A stretch of 58,584 nucleotides of DNA from Desulfovibrio legallii (GCF_004309735.1 NZ_SIXC01000008.1:87597-146180); one strand, 5' to 3'; positions 42,875 through 52,771 are shown, counted from the first letter of the stretch. The notes: generated by a model not told the origin, from the letters alone. A program made the numbers and translations.

Positions 42875-44995
42875 TCACTCCGCCGTCATGGCTTCGAGGA
42901 TCTGCATCTCGTTGTACAGGGGCTGCACCTTGCCCAGGCGCAGGCGCACGGCCATGCCGGGGCAGGCCCGTTCGTCAAAAAGCCGCCGTTTGCCGCGCAC
43001 AAACATGCCCTGCTCCGGCAGGCTTACGCTGACCATGACGTCGTTTTCTTCCGTAATGACGCCGGGCCACCAGATTTTGTCGCCCTGCTGGCGGAAGTAG
43101 AGCAGCTTCCAGTAGCGCGGGCGGAAGCGCTGCACCTGGCCTACGGCGTCCAGCACGGGGTGCAGGGTCTGCAGCAGGGCGGCGAGGGCCTCCGTATCCC
43201 AGCGGGGACCGCCGGTGCGCAGAAAATGCACCAGTTGGGCTTCGTTGACAAGGTCGGGATAGCGCCTGAGGGGCGAGGTCATGGGCGTGTAGCGGGGCAG
43301 GCCCAGGGCCGCGTGGGGCCGGGGCTGCACCTCCAGGGCCGAGGGCGTGAGCGCCCGCATGACGCGGGTCATGTCTGCCGGGGCGGTCCACACGCCGGCG
43401 TATTCTTTGGGCAGGGCCACGTCCTGGGTGCGGTGGAGCAGGGGCAGGCCTGCTTTTTGTGCCAGTTCGGCCACGGCGGCGCTGGCCAGGATCATCATTT
43501 CCGCCACCAGCAGCTGGGCGTCCGGAGCGTGGTAGTCCAGGGCCACCTCCACCTGCGGGTCTGTGGCTGGGCCGTGCAGATGGATGACCGGTTCCGGCCG
43601 GTCCATGATCACTGCACCGGCGGCGATGCGCGCGGCCTGCCGCCGGCGGGCCAGGTCCAGGCCCAGAGCCAGCTGGTCGGCAAAGGGCGCGGCGGCGTTG
43701 TCCGGCAGGGGCGTTTGCGCTGCCTGCGCGTCCAGCACAGCCTGGCAGTCCTCGTAGTGCAGGTTGGCGGCCAGGCGCGCGCGGGCCGTAAAAATTTCGC
43801 AAGGACCGTAACTGCCGTTCGCGTCCACGCGCACCCGCACGCAGAAGGCCGGGCGATCCTCTCCGGCCTGCAGGGAATAGGCCCCGGTGCCCAGGCACTG
43901 GGGCAGCATGTGGCAGTCGCCTTCGGGCAGGTAAATGCTGCTGCCCCGGTGGAGCACAAGACGGTCCAGGGGCCCGCCGAACTCCCAGCACAGGGCCGGG
44001 CAGGCCAGGGCCAGGGTCAGTTCCAGGCCGTCGTCCGTGGCGCGTACATAAAAAGCGTCGTCCACGTCCCTGGTGCTGGCGCTGTCAATGCTCATGAAGG
44101 GCAAGGGGCAGTGGGGCAGCGCGGCGGCTTCGGGGCCTGTGGCGGCCAGGCCCAGGGCCTGCACCTCATTCGTCAGGGGTTCCCACCAGGTGTCGCCCGG
44201 CGCGTAGTCCGCCCTGTCCAGCCAGAAGTTGTAGTGCGGCGGCAGCTTGCCCCAGGCCATGAGCAACTGCAGGGGCAGGTGGGGCACATCGGGCAGGCCT
44301 TTGCTCAGGCCGCGCCAAAGGGCTTCGTGCTCCTGCGTTTCCGGGTCGGCCATGCGGGCGCGCAGCGTTTCTTCCAGGCGGCGGGCCACATGGGGATCAG
44401 GCCAGTCTTCGCTGCCCGGCCCCGTGGCGGGGGGCAGAACACGTTTTTTGCAGGCCACATCCCAGAGCAGACGAAAAAAAGCGGCCCCGCCGGCCATGAG
44501 GGCCTCGCGCTCCTGCCGGGCTGTTTCCTCGGCGGCGCGCTTCTCGGCCATTTCTGCGGAAAAGACCTGAAACTCCGGCGGTTGAAAGCGAAAATGGCTT
44601 TTGCAGGCCAGCAGCGCCCGGCCCCAGGCGGCCACGGCGTCCACATCGGGGGCGCTCGCAAAAAGCTCGGCAAACCAGGGGGCCGGGGCGCTTTCCACCT
44701 CGCCTTGGGCCAGTTCCCAGGCATCCATGAGGGGCACGGCGGCCGCGGCGGCCTCGCGGGTCTCCCGGTGGGTTTCCAGCAGGCGTACGGCTTCCTCGCG
44801 ACTCAGGCCCGCCGCCTGCTGCGGCCCCAGCCAGGGCAGCAAGCGGGAGGCGTTGAGGCGGGTTTCCCGCCGGTTGGGCAGGAGCAGACGCAAGCGGCCG
44901 CCCGCTTCTTCGGTGACCATGGCGATCTGGACGGCATTGCCCTCCATATATTCCACAACGCACCCCGGCGCGGGGTAGCGCACACATTCACTCAT
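42875..44995 (-). CDS. RNase II/R-type exoribonuclease (RNB domain)
   Basis: A processive 3'-5' exonuclease, 706 aa. The metal site is [14 protein letters not shown] with Asp304, Asp310, Asp312 and Asp313, matching the RNB family aspartates. [18 protein letters not shown] is the conserved C-terminal RNB motif. The N-terminal part (1-250) differs from the classical cold-shock domains and is largely helical, and the C-terminal S1-like domain is short. These features resemble the divergent RNB proteins of deltaproteobacteria and cyanobacteria. GAGGAG precedes the ATG. Confidence 0.88.
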   Translation of the reverse strand: MSECVRYPAPGCVVEYMEGNAVQIAMVTEEAGGRLRLLLPNRRETRLNASRLLPWLGPQQAAGLSREEAVRLLETHRETREAAAAAVPLMDAWELAQGEVESAPAPWFAELFASAPDVDAVAAWGRALLACKSHFRFQPPEFQVFSAEMAEKRAAEETARQEREALMAGGAAFFRLLWDVACKKRVLPPATGPGSEDWPDPHVARRLEETLRARMADPETQEHEALWRGLSKGLPDVPHLPLQLLMAWGKLPPHYNFWLDRADYAPGDTWWEPLTNEVQALGLAATGPEAAALPHCPLPFMSIDSASTRDVDDAFYVRATDDGLELTLALACPALCWEFGGPLDRLVLHRGSSIYLPEGDCHMLPQCLGTGAYSLQAGEDRPAFCVRVRVDANGSYGPCEIFTARARLAANLHYEDCQAVLDAQAAQTPLPDNAAAPFADQLALGLDLARRRQAARIAAGAVIMDRPEPVIHLHGPATDPQVEVALDYHAPDAQLLVAEMMILASAAVAELAQKAGLPLLHRTQDVALPKEYAGVWTAPADMTRVMRALTPSALEVQPRPHAALGLPRYTPMTSPLRRYPDLVNEAQLVHFLRTGGPRWDTEALAALLQTLHPVLDAVGQVQRFRPRYWKLLYFRQQGDKIWWPGVITEENDVMVSVSLPEQGMFVRGKRRLFDERACPGMAVRLRLGKVQPLYNEMQILEAMTAE

Positions 44996-45108
44996 GCCCG
45001 CTCCTCAAAGGTAATGGCGCGCCACTCCGGCGTCCGGTCGCGCGCCTGCAGTATGGAACCCCGCGCGGGCGGACGCTCCGTCTGCGCTGCGGTCCGACGC
45101 GGCCCGGC

Positions 45109-45212
45109 GCGGCTTCAGCCCCCGACTTTCCTTCATTTTTCTCTGCCTGGCAAGTGCCCCGTGCCGCAGGCGCGCGGCAGTGCTGGACGCGCGGGGCTGA
45201 AGCCGCTATAAA
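45109..45212 (+). promoter_or_regulatory. Promoter and 14-bp inverted repeat upstream of the citrate synthase
   Basis: TGGACG (45184-45189) and TATAAA (45207-45212), 17 nt apart, form a plausible promoter. GCGGCTTCAGCCCC (45109-45122) is repeated inverted and perfectly as GGGGCTGAAGCCGC (45193-45206), the right arm filling the spacer up to the -10 box. The arms are 70 nt apart, so DNA looping, or a foldback in an upstream transcript, is possible. Confidence 0.45.
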
Positions 45213-45266
45213 AAGCCTGCCACAACAACCAGAAAGCCGCGCACGCAGAGCGCATACGGGACGGCC

Positions 45267-47126
45267 ATGAGCAGCATTATCCACCGGAGCGGGAGCGATC
45301 GCACCCTGACCCTGCAGGATCCGGAAAAGCCCCAGCTCTATCGCGAACTTTTCCCTTACACCAGTGTCTGCCGCACCTCGTTTGACGAAGTGCTGCTGGC
45401 CCCCAGGCCGGCGGAGCAGATGCGCATCACCGACACGACCTTCCGTGACGGCCAGCAGGCCCGTCCCCCCTACACGGTCAAACAGGTCGCCAAAATGTTT
45501 GACTTTCTGCACCGTCTTGGCGGTAAAACCGGGCTCATCACGGCCTCGGAATTTTTTCTTTATTCCGCCAAGGACCGCAAGTGCATCGACGTCTGCCGCG
45601 CGCGGGGCTACCGCTTCCCGCGGGTGACGGCCTGGATCCGCGCTACCAAGGAGGACCTGCGCCTGGCCCGCGATATGGAATTTGACGAAACAGGCCTGCT
45701 CACCAGCGTGTCGGACTATCACATTTTTCTCAAACTGGGCAAAACCCGCCGCCAGGCCTTTGACATGTATGTGGATATGGCCGAGCAGGCTCTGGAATGG
45801 GGCATCATCCCCCGCTGCCATTTTGAGGACGTAACCAGAGCGGACATCTATGGTTTTTGTCTGCCCCTGGCCCAGAAGCTCATGGAGCTTTCGCAGCAGA
45901 GCGGCATGCCCGTGAAGATACGTCTCTGCGACACCATGGGCTACGGCGTGCCCTACCCCGGCGCGGGCCTGCCCCGCTCGGTGCAGCGCATTGTGCGCGC
46001 CTTTACGGACGAGGCCGGCGTGCCCGGCCAATGGCTGGAATGGCACGGCCACAACGACTTTCACAAGGTGCTGGTCAACGGCGTCACAGCCTGGCTCTAC
46101 GGCTGCGGCGCGGTGAATTCCACGCTCTTCGGCTTTGGTGAGCGCACGGGCAACACGCCCCTGGAAGCCCTGTTGGTGGAGTACATCTCCCTCACGGGCG
46201 ACGACGCCGCGGCAGATACCACCATCCTCAGTGAAGTTGTAGAATTTTTTGAAAAAGAGCTGCACTACCAGATCCCCCACAACTATCCCTTTGTGGGGCG
46301 CGACTTCAATGCCACCAGCGCGGGCGTGCACGTGGACGGCCTGGCCAAAAATGAGGAAATCTACAATATCTTCGACACCAGGCGCCTGCTGGGTCGGCCT
46401 GTGCCCATCATCATCACGGACAAGACCGGTCGTGCGGGTGTGGCCTACTGGATCAACGCCAATCTGCAGCTGCCCAAGGGCCAGCAGATTTCCAAAAAGC
46501 ACCCGGCCGTAGGGCAGATCTACGACGCCATTATGGCCCTGTATGAAGAAACCGGCCGCACCACCAGTTTTTCGCACGAAGAAATGGAAGCCCTGGTGCA
46601 GCGCTTCATGCCGGAGCTGTTCGCTTCGGAATACGACCACATGAAGCAGTTGGCCGGGGAGCTTTCCGCCAACCTCATGGTGCGCCTGGCCCGCAGCAAG
46701 GATCTGCTGGACTTCGGCCCCAAGGCCGCGGCCCGCCTGCACCAGTTTGTGCAGGAATACCCCTTCATCCAGTACTGCTGCCTCACCGACGCCCAGGGCC
46801 GCCTGATGTGTTCGGCCGTCACCGACCCCGAATACAAGGAAACCTACGAAGCCCTGCCCGTGGGCTACGATTTTTCCCAGCGGGAATGGTTCAAGGTGCC
46901 CAGCAAGACCGGCGACCTGCACATCATGGATGTCTACCAGTCGCACTTCACAGGCAAGCTCATCATCACGGTTTCCTGCGCCGTGACCGACGAACGGGAC
47001 AGCATCCTGGGCGTCATCAGCGTGGATATCCAGCTGGAGCAGCTGCTCAAGCGGGCCCGCGCCCTGCAGCAGGAAGTGGAATCGGACGACACGGACGATG
47101 CGGACGACAACGGCTCCGCAGCTTAA
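45267..47126 (+). CDS. Re-citrate synthase-like enzyme fused to a Cache/PDC sensor domain
   Basis: A 619-aa protein. Residues about 50-450 are a homocitrate/isopropylmalate synthase-type (HMGL-like) catalytic barrel: RITDTTFRDGQQ (53-64), HFEDVTRADIYGF, EWHGHNDFH (258-266) and GFGERTGNTPLEALL. Its place before isocitrate dehydrogenase and aconitase fits Re-citrate synthase, the enzyme that replaces Si-citrate synthase in Desulfovibrio and Clostridium kluyveri. Residues about 491-600 read as a Cache/PDC domain: FIQYCCLTDAQGRLMCSA, DFSQREWFKV, DVYQSHFTGKLIITVS and ILGVISVDIQLEQLL. The tail is Asp-rich. Isopropylmalate synthase instead carries a LeuA regulatory domain at this position. No signal or membrane helix exists, so the sensor is cytoplasmic. 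Confidence 0.88.
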   Translation: MSSIIHRSGSDRTLTLQDPEKPQLYRELFPYTSVCRTSFDEVLLAPRPAEQMRITDTTFRDGQQARPPYTVKQVAKMFDFLHRLGGKTGLITASEFFLYSAKDRKCIDVCRARGYRFPRVTAWIRATKEDLRLARDMEFDETGLLTSVSDYHIFLKLGKTRRQAFDMYVDMAEQALEWGIIPRCHFEDVTRADIYGFCLPLAQKLMELSQQSGMPVKIRLCDTMGYGVPYPGAGLPRSVQRIVRAFTDEAGVPGQWLEWHGHNDFHKVLVNGVTAWLYGCGAVNSTLFGFGERTGNTPLEALLVEYISLTGDDAAADTTILSEVVEFFEKELHYQIPHNYPFVGRDFNATSAGVHVDGLAKNEEIYNIFDTRRLLGRPVPIIITDKTGRAGVAYWINANLQLPKGQQISKKHPAVGQIYDAIMALYEETGRTTSFSHEEMEALVQRFMPELFASEYDHMKQLAGELSANLMVRLARSKDLLDFGPKAAARLHQFVQEYPFIQYCCLTDAQGRLMCSAVTDPEYKETYEALPVGYDFSQREWFKVPSKTGDLHIMDVYQSHFTGKLIITVSCAVTDERDSILGVISVDIQLEQLLKRARALQQEVESDDTDDADDNGSAA

Positions 47127-47170
47127 CCCGCGCGTACCCCCGCCGCACACAACCAAGGATCGCTACCACC

Positions 47171-48313
47171 ATGCGCACCACTGTTTACTGGATTGAAGGC
47201 GACGGCATCGGCCCGGAAATCTGGCGGGCCGCCCGCCCGGTCATTGACGCGGCGCTGGCTGCCGCAGCCCCGGACCACACCCTGAACTGGGTGGAACTGT
47301 CGGCCGGCGAAAAAGCCGTCAAAGCCACGGGCAGCCCCCTGCCCGAAGAAACCCTGCAGACCCTGCGCACCGCCGCCGTGGCCATGAAGGGCCCCTTGGG
47401 CACCCCCGTGGGCACGGGCATCCGCAGCCTCAACGTGGCCCTGCGCCAGGGCCTGGATCTCTATGCCTGCATCCGCCCCGTGACGCACCTGGCCGGGCTG
47501 GAAACCCCGGTCAAACATCCTGAGCGCGTCAACATGGTCATCTTCCGCGAGAATACGGAAGACGTCTACGCGGGGGTGGAATTTGCCGCCCGCACGCCTG
47601 AGGCCCGCAGGCTCATCACCTTTATGCGCGAAGAGCTGGGCGTGAACAAAGTGCCCGAAACCGCGGCCGTGGGCATCAAACCCATGACCGAAGAGGGCTC
47701 CAAACGCCTGGTGCGCCGCGCCCTGCGTTTTGCTCTGGAGCGCGGTTTGCCCAGCCTTACTCTGGTGCACAAGGGCAATATCATGAAGTTTACTGAAGGG
47801 GCCTTCCGCCAGTGGGGCTACGATGTGGCCGCCCAGGAATTCGGCGACCGCACCTGCACGGAAAAGGAACCCCTGCCCGGACGCCTGGTGGTCAAGGACC
47901 GCATTGCCGACGCCATGTTTCAGGAAGCGCTGCTCCGCCCCGAACAGTACCACGTGTTGGCCACCCCCAACCTCAACGGCGACTATCTTTCGGACGCCCT
48001 GGCCGCCCAGGTGGGCGGGCTGGGCCTGGCCCCCGGCGTGAACATGTCCGACACCCTGGCCTTCTTTGAAGCCACCCACGGCACGGCGCCCACCATCGCC
48101 GGGCAGGACAAGGCCAACCCCGGCAGCATTTTGCTCTGCGGCGCGCTCATGCTGGAGCACATCGGCGTGCCCGCCGCGGCTGAGCGCATCCGCACGGCCG
48201 TGGGTAAGGCCATTGCCGCCAAAGCCGTGACCCCGGATCTGGCCGACCAGGTGCCCGGCGCGCGCGTGGTGGGCTGCCGGGAGTTTGGCGAGATCGTCGG
48301 CGGTCTCCTGTAA
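47171..48313 (+). CDS. icd: Isocitrate dehydrogenase, predicted NAD-type
   Basis: Oxidatively decarboxylates isocitrate to 2-oxoglutarate; 380 aa. IRSLNVALRQGLDLYACIRP, MVIFRENTEDVYAGVEF and FEATHGTAPTIAGQDKANPG align closely with E. coli Icd; the phospho-site serine is Ser86. Against E. coli, Lys344, Tyr345, Tyr391 and Arg395, which bind the NADP 2'-phosphate, are Thr308, Ile309, Pro355 and Asp359, and Val351 is Ala315. These point to NAD. The ATG at 47171 fits the family start; the frame runs further upstream into the citrate synthase gene. It lies 44 nt after that gene. Confidence 0.93.
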   Translation: MRTTVYWIEGDGIGPEIWRAARPVIDAALAAAAPDHTLNWVELSAGEKAVKATGSPLPEETLQTLRTAAVAMKGPLGTPVGTGIRSLNVALRQGLDLYACIRPVTHLAGLETPVKHPERVNMVIFRENTEDVYAGVEFAARTPEARRLITFMREELGVNKVPETAAVGIKPMTEEGSKRLVRRALRFALERGLPSLTLVHKGNIMKFTEGAFRQWGYDVAAQEFGDRTCTEKEPLPGRLVVKDRIADAMFQEALLRPEQYHVLATPNLNGDYLSDALAAQVGGLGLAPGVNMSDTLAFFEATHGTAPTIAGQDKANPGSILLCGALMLEHIGVPAAAERIRTAVGKAIAAKAVTPDLADQVPGARVVGCREFGEIVGGLL

Positions 48314-48371
48314 CCGCACGCTTTTGCCGGAGCGCGGGCCGGTCTGGGTTCGCGCTCCGTATGGGGCTGCC

Positions 48372-49037
48372 ATGATACCCCTGGAAACCCTGCTGTTGTT
48401 CGTGCCCTTGGCCGCCCTGTTGGTGGTGCTGCCTGGCCCGGACTTTGCCCTCATTGCCAAAATATCCCTTTGTGACGGCCGCCCCCAGGGGCAGGCCGCC
48501 GCCTGCGGCGTGGCCGTGGGCATCTGCCTGCACACCACGGCGGCCATGCTGGGCATTTCTGCCCTTATTGCCCAATCCGTCCTTTGGTTCGGCATTCTCA
48601 AGTATGTGGGCGCGGCCTACCTCATCTGGATAGGCCTCCAGGCCCTGCGCTGCGGCCCTGCCACGCGCGCGGCCGTGGTCCGCGTCGCGCCGCAGACGGA
48701 CGCCGCAGCCCCGGCCCCGCGCCTTTCGGCCCGGCAACGACTGCACTTTTTTCGTCAGGGTTTTTTGACCAACGCCCTCAACCCCAAGGCTGTACTCATC
48801 TTTCTGACCTTTCTCCCCCAGTTTATGGATCCGCACGCCTCCCTGGCCCCGCAGTTTTTGTTGCTGGGCGGCATTTTGTCCGGCCTGTGTCTGCTTTGGT
48901 ATGTGCCCCTGGCCTACATGCTGGGCCGCGTCCGGCGCGTGTTTGAGAACAGCCGTTTTCAGCTTTGGCTGCAACGCTGTACCGGCTTTGTTTTTATCGC
49001 CTTCGGCTGCAAACTGGCCGCGGCGCAGTCCCGCTAA
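48372..49037 (+). CDS. LysE/RhtB-type amino acid exporter
   Basis: A 221-aa membrane protein with about six helices. MIPLETLLLFVPLAALLVVL followed by PGPDF is the family opening, and FLTNALNPKAVLIFLTFLPQF the second signature. Members export basic amino acids, homoserine/threonine or similar metabolites. It sits between icd and the aconitase gene in one operon. Export of glutamate-family products is a possible link, but the substrate is not readable from sequence. Confidence 0.87.
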   Translation: MIPLETLLLFVPLAALLVVLPGPDFALIAKISLCDGRPQGQAAACGVAVGICLHTTAAMLGISALIAQSVLWFGILKYVGAAYLIWIGLQALRCGPATRAAVVRVAPQTDAAAPAPRLSARQRLHFFRQGFLTNALNPKAVLIFLTFLPQFMDPHASLAPQFLLLGGILSGLCLLWYVPLAYMLGRVRRVFENSRFQLWLQRCTGFVFIAFGCKLAAAQSR

Positions 49038-49081
49038 CCCGCGTCGCGCCAGCGACCGCCAAACGCTAAAAGGTCTTTTCC

Positions 49082-51400
49082 ATGATTGAGCTTGTGAGCA
49101 ACCCCGTGGTCATTGACGGCGCAGCCCTGCAAAGCGCCGAAGAAGCCCGCGCCAAAGGCGTGGATCTTGACGCCGCCCGGCAGAACACCCTGGCCGCGCG
49201 CATTCTGGCCGCGCATAACACGGCCCCGCAAGGCGAAAACGTGCTGCGCATCCGCTTCGACGCTCTGGCCTCCCACGACATCACCTATGTGGGCATTATC
49301 CAGACCGCACGGGCCAGCGGCCTTAAGGAATTTCCCCTGCCTTACGCCCTCACCAACTGCCACAACAGCCTCTGTGCCGTGGGCGGCACCATCAACGAAG
49401 ATGACCACCTCTTCGGCCTGGCGGCCGCGCGCAAGTACGGCGGCATCTTTGTGCCCCCCAATCTGGCGGTCATCCACCAGTATGTGCGCGAAATGATGAC
49501 TCAATGCGGTGGCATGATTCTCGGTTCGGACAGCCACACCCGCTACGGCGCCCTGGGCGTCATGGGCGTGGGCGAAGGCGGGCCGGAGCTGGTCAAACAA
49601 CTGCTGGGCAAGACCTACGACCTGCCCCGCCCTCAGGTGGTGGCCGTGTGGCTGGAAGGCGCGCCCCGCCCCGGCGTGGGCCCGCAGGACGTGGCCCTGG
49701 CCCTGGTGGAGGCCGTGTTCAAGTCCGGCTTTGTGAAAAACAAGGTGCTGGAATTCATGGGTCCCGGCGTGGCTGGCCTCTCGGTGGAATACCGTTGCGG
49801 CGTGGACGTCATGACCACGGAAACCACCTGTCTTTCCTCCATCTGGACCACAGACGACAAGGTGCGCGACTACATGCGTCTGCACGGCCGCGAAGCGGAC
49901 TACGCCCCCCTGCAGCTGGAAGGCCCGGCCTGTTACGAGGCCTGCATCCGTGTGGACCTGAGCCGCGTGACGCCCATGATCGCCCTGCCCTTTCACCCCA
50001 GCAACGCCTGGCCCGTGGCCGAGGTGGTCAAACACCCCAAGGACATTTTCGCCGCAGTGGAGGCCGAAGCCGTGCGCCAGTTCGGCGACGTGGCCAAGGG
50101 GCTGAACCTCTGCGCCAAGATCCACGACAAAGGCGTGTGGGTGGACCAGGGCGTTATTGCGGGCTGCGCCGGCGGCAGCTTTGAAAATATCTCTCTGGCC
50201 GCCGCTGTGCTCAACGGCCAAAGTACGGGCAACGCGGCCTTCAGCCTCTCCGTCTACCCGGCCAGCGAACCGCAAAGTCTGGCCCTGGTCAACAACGGCT
50301 CCTACGCCAAACTCATGGCCGCCGGAGTGTTGCTCAAAAATGCCTTCTGCGGCCCCTGTTTCGGCGCGGGCGACACCCCGGCCCACGGCGCGCTTTCTAT
50401 CCGTCACGCCACCCGCAACTTCCCCAACCGCGAAGGCTCCAAACCCGCCAACGGCCAGCTCTCCGCCGTGGCTCTCATGGACGCCCGCTCCATTGCCGCC
50501 ACCGCCGCCAACGGCGGCCGCCTGACCCCGGCCACGGATCTGGACTGGTCCGCTCCGGAGCTGTCCCAGGTGGACCTGCACTACCGCTTTGAGCCGCTTA
50601 TCTACCACCGCCGCGTCTTCAACGGCTTTGGCCACGCCCAGCCCGAAACGCCCCTGGTTTTCGGCCCCAATATCGCGGACTGGCCCCGCATGAGCCCTCT
50701 GCCCCAACACTTGCTGCTCCAGGTGGCCAGCGTCATCACCGACCCCGTGACCACCACGGACGAACTTATCCCCTCTGGCGAGACCTCTTCCTTGCGCTCC
50801 AATCCGTCCAAACTGGCGGAATACACCCTCTCACGCAAGGATCCCGGCTATGTGGAAAGGGCCAAGGCCGTGCAGCAAATGGAAAAACGTCGTCAGGAGC
50901 ACCCCGATGACCCCCATCTGCTGGCCACGGCGCGCGCGCTCTTTGCCCTTTGCGGACAAGACCTGCTGCCCAGCGGCGCGGACCTCAAAAACGTGGGTCT
51001 GGGTTCCACCATTTTTGCCCTCAAGCCCGGCGACGGCTCAGCCCGCGAACAGGCCGCCTCCTGCCAGAAGGTACTGGGCGGCTGGGCCAATCTGGCTGCG
51101 GAATACGCCACCAAGCGCTACCGCTCCAACCTCATCAACTGGGGTATGCTGCCCTTTATCGTCAGCCCGGACCTGGCACAGACCCTGCGCGTGGGCGACT
51201 GGCTGGCCGTGCCCCATATCCGTGACGCCGTGCAAAACGCCAGCCCCGGCATTCTGGCCTATGTGCTGCGCCCCGACGCCCCCGACGGCGCCAAATGCGA
51301 ACAGATCGCCCTGACCCTGCGCGAACTCACCGCCGACGAGCGTCAGATCATCCTCGACGGCTGCCTGATCAACTTCTATAATAACAGCAGGGGGAAATAG
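49082..51400 (+). CDS. Aconitase-family hydratase
   Basis: Predicted to isomerise citrate and isocitrate; 772 aa. LGSDSHTRYGALGVMGVGEG is the aconitase substrate motif. The three [4Fe-4S] ligands fit Cys362 (AGCAGGSFENI) and Cys423/Cys426 (FCGPCFG). The C-terminal swivel domain follows from about 600. The sequence is closer to the YbhJ-like branch than to AcnA/AcnB, but the operon with citrate synthase and isocitrate dehydrogenase makes aconitase the likely role. The ATG at 49082 follows a weak ribosome binding site (AAAAGGTC). Confidence 0.88.
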   Translation: MIELVSNPVVIDGAALQSAEEARAKGVDLDAARQNTLAARILAAHNTAPQGENVLRIRFDALASHDITYVGIIQTARASGLKEFPLPYALTNCHNSLCAVGGTINEDDHLFGLAAARKYGGIFVPPNLAVIHQYVREMMTQCGGMILGSDSHTRYGALGVMGVGEGGPELVKQLLGKTYDLPRPQVVAVWLEGAPRPGVGPQDVALALVEAVFKSGFVKNKVLEFMGPGVAGLSVEYRCGVDVMTTETTCLSSIWTTDDKVRDYMRLHGREADYAPLQLEGPACYEACIRVDLSRVTPMIALPFHPSNAWPVAEVVKHPKDIFAAVEAEAVRQFGDVAKGLNLCAKIHDKGVWVDQGVIAGCAGGSFENISLAAAVLNGQSTGNAAFSLSVYPASEPQSLALVNNGSYAKLMAAGVLLKNAFCGPCFGAGDTPAHGALSIRHATRNFPNREGSKPANGQLSAVALMDARSIAATAANGGRLTPATDLDWSAPELSQVDLHYRFEPLIYHRRVFNGFGHAQPETPLVFGPNIADWPRMSPLPQHLLLQVASVITDPVTTTDELIPSGETSSLRSNPSKLAEYTLSRKDPGYVERAKAVQQMEKRRQEHPDDPHLLATARALFALCGQDLLPSGADLKNVGLGSTIFALKPGDGSAREQAASCQKVLGGWANLAAEYATKRYRSNLINWGMLPFIVSPDLAQTLRVGDWLAVPHIRDAVQNASPGILAYVLRPDAPDGAKCEQIALTLRELTADERQIILDGCLINFYNNSRGK

Positions 51401-51546
51401 GGGTAGTTGTGTGTGGAGGGAAAACTTCCTTTTCTCAGGGGACGCGCAAGGCGTATCCTGCCGGAGAGGCAAACAGACCTGAGAAAGATTGCGCCGCGTT
51501 GACGACTGAAAAGTAAGTACGGGTTCTGCGGGCGCAGACGGGCAAC

Positions 51547-51601
51547 GACCGAAAAAGCAGGAAACCACCCGATGGACGGGTGGTTTCCTGCTTTTTCGGT
51601 C
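51547..51601. terminator. Perfect 25-bp bidirectional terminator
   Basis: GACCGAAAAAGCAGGAAACC continuing ACCCG pairs perfectly with its complement across the loop ATGGA. The A5/T5 runs inside the stem give a T-run for transcription from either side. It separates the convergent aconitase and epimerase genes. Confidence 0.85.
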
Positions 51602-51628
51602 AGGGTACGCCCTGTGCGGCGCGTATGG

Positions 51629-51659
51629 AGAGAAACGTTTTTTGAAGGGTGTGGGGGGG
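51629..51659. repeat. AAACGTTTTTTGAAGG intergenic repeat, copy D
   Basis: AGAGAAACGTTTTTTGAAGG followed by GTGTGGGGGGG. Same family as 526-560 and, on the other strand, 28705-28748. All three lie at gene ends. Confidence 0.55.
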
Positions 51660-51748
51660 CTTTGGTCGGCTTCGCCCGTTATAACGAAGGCCGTTCCGAG
51701 CGAAGACAGCAACGCTCACAGTCCCCCTCTCCCCGCAAAAAGCATCCC

Positions 51749-52771
51749 TTACAAATTGGCGGCGTACCAGTCACCGGCCAGGCGCAGGCCCTGGCGCACG
51801 TCATACTGGGGGTCATAGCCCAGCAGGGTTTTGGCGCGGGTGATGTCGGCCAGGGAGTGGCGCACATCGCCGGCGCGGAAGTCGCGGTGCACCGGTTGGG
51901 CCGTGGCGGCCTGGGGTTTGTGGCGGGCCACTTCTTCGCGGATGAGGGCGAAGAGTTCGTTGAGGGTGGTGCGCTGGCCGAAGGCCACGTTGTAGATCTT
52001 GTTTCTGGCAGCCCCGCCGGCGCAGCTGGCCAGCAGGTTGGCCTGCACCACATTGTCAATGTAGCAGAAATCGCGGCTGGTTTCGCCGTCGCCGTTGACA
52101 TAGACGGTTTCGCCTTTGAGGCAGCTGGCAAACCATTGAGGGATGACGGCGGCATAAGCGCCGTAGGGATCCTGGCGTTGGCCGAAGACGTTGAAGTAGC
52201 GCAGGCCCACGCTGGAAAAGCCGTAGCAGCGCTGGAAAACGTCGGCGTAGAGCTCGTCCACATATTTGGTGACGGCGTAGGGCGAGAGGGGATGGCCGAT
52301 TTTGTCCTCGACCTTGGGCAGCTCTGGAGAATCGCCATAGGTGGAGGAGGAGGCGGCGTAGACAAAACTTTCCACGCCTTCGTCGCGGGCGGCTACCAGC
52401 ATGTGCAGAAAGCCCGTGATGTTGCAGCTGTTGGAAAGCAGCGGGTCGTCGATGGAGCGGGGCACGGAACCCAAGGCGGCCTCGTGCAGCACATGGTTGA
52501 CGCCTTGGCAGACCTGGCGGCAGGTATCCAGATCACGGATGTCGCCTTCCACAAAGGTGAAGCGACTCCAGGCTTCCGGCCCCACCAGGTCGCGCACCAT
52601 ATCCAGATTTTTCTGGTAGCCGGTGAGAAAGTTGTCCAGACCCACCACGGTCTGGCCCATGCGCAGCAGGTGTTCCAGCAGGTTGGAGCCGATAAAGCCG
52701 GCCACGCCCGTGATCAGCCAGCGCGAGGGCTGCGCCGTCAGGTTAGCCTGTAGTTGGGAATACGCGCTCAT
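51749..52771 (-). CDS. wbpP: UDP-N-acetylglucosamine 4-epimerase (WbpP/TviC type)
   Basis: A 340-aa short-chain dehydrogenase-type epimerase that interconverts UDP-GlcNAc and UDP-GalNAc (or the uronates) for surface polysaccharide. The NAD motif is GVAGFIG (22-28); the catalytic residues are in SSSTYGD and SPYAVTKY (Tyr165, Lys169). [37 protein letters not shown] and [19 protein letters not shown] agree closely with Pseudomonas WbpP. I start at ATG 52771; another ATG at 52795 would add eight residues. The open frame continues far upstream but that part is antisense-like. Confidence 0.9.
   Translation of the reverse strand: MSAYSQLQANLTAQPSRWLITGVAGFIGSNLLEHLLRMGQTVVGLDNFLTGYQKNLDMVRDLVGPEAWSRFTFVEGDIRDLDTCRQVCQGVNHVLHEAALGSVPRSIDDPLLSNSCNITGFLHMLVAARDEGVESFVYAASSSTYGDSPELPKVEDKIGHPLSPYAVTKYVDELYADVFQRCYGFSSVGLRYFNVFGQRQDPYGAYAAVIPQWFASCLKGETVYVNGDGETSRDFCYIDNVVQANLLASCAGGAARNKIYNVAFGQRTTLNELFALIREEVARHKPQAATAQPVHRDFRAGDVRHSLADITRAKTLLGYDPQYDVRQGLRLAGDWYAANL

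Larger units (their letters stand above)
51401..51748. other. Intergenic region between convergent aconitase and epimerase genes
   Basis: It contains a partial terminator-like word after the aconitase gene (51405-51440, GGAGGGAAAACTTCCTTTTC), the long hairpin 51547-51601 and a member of the TTTGAAGG repeat family (51629-51659). The remaining sequence shows no gene. Confidence 0.6.
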
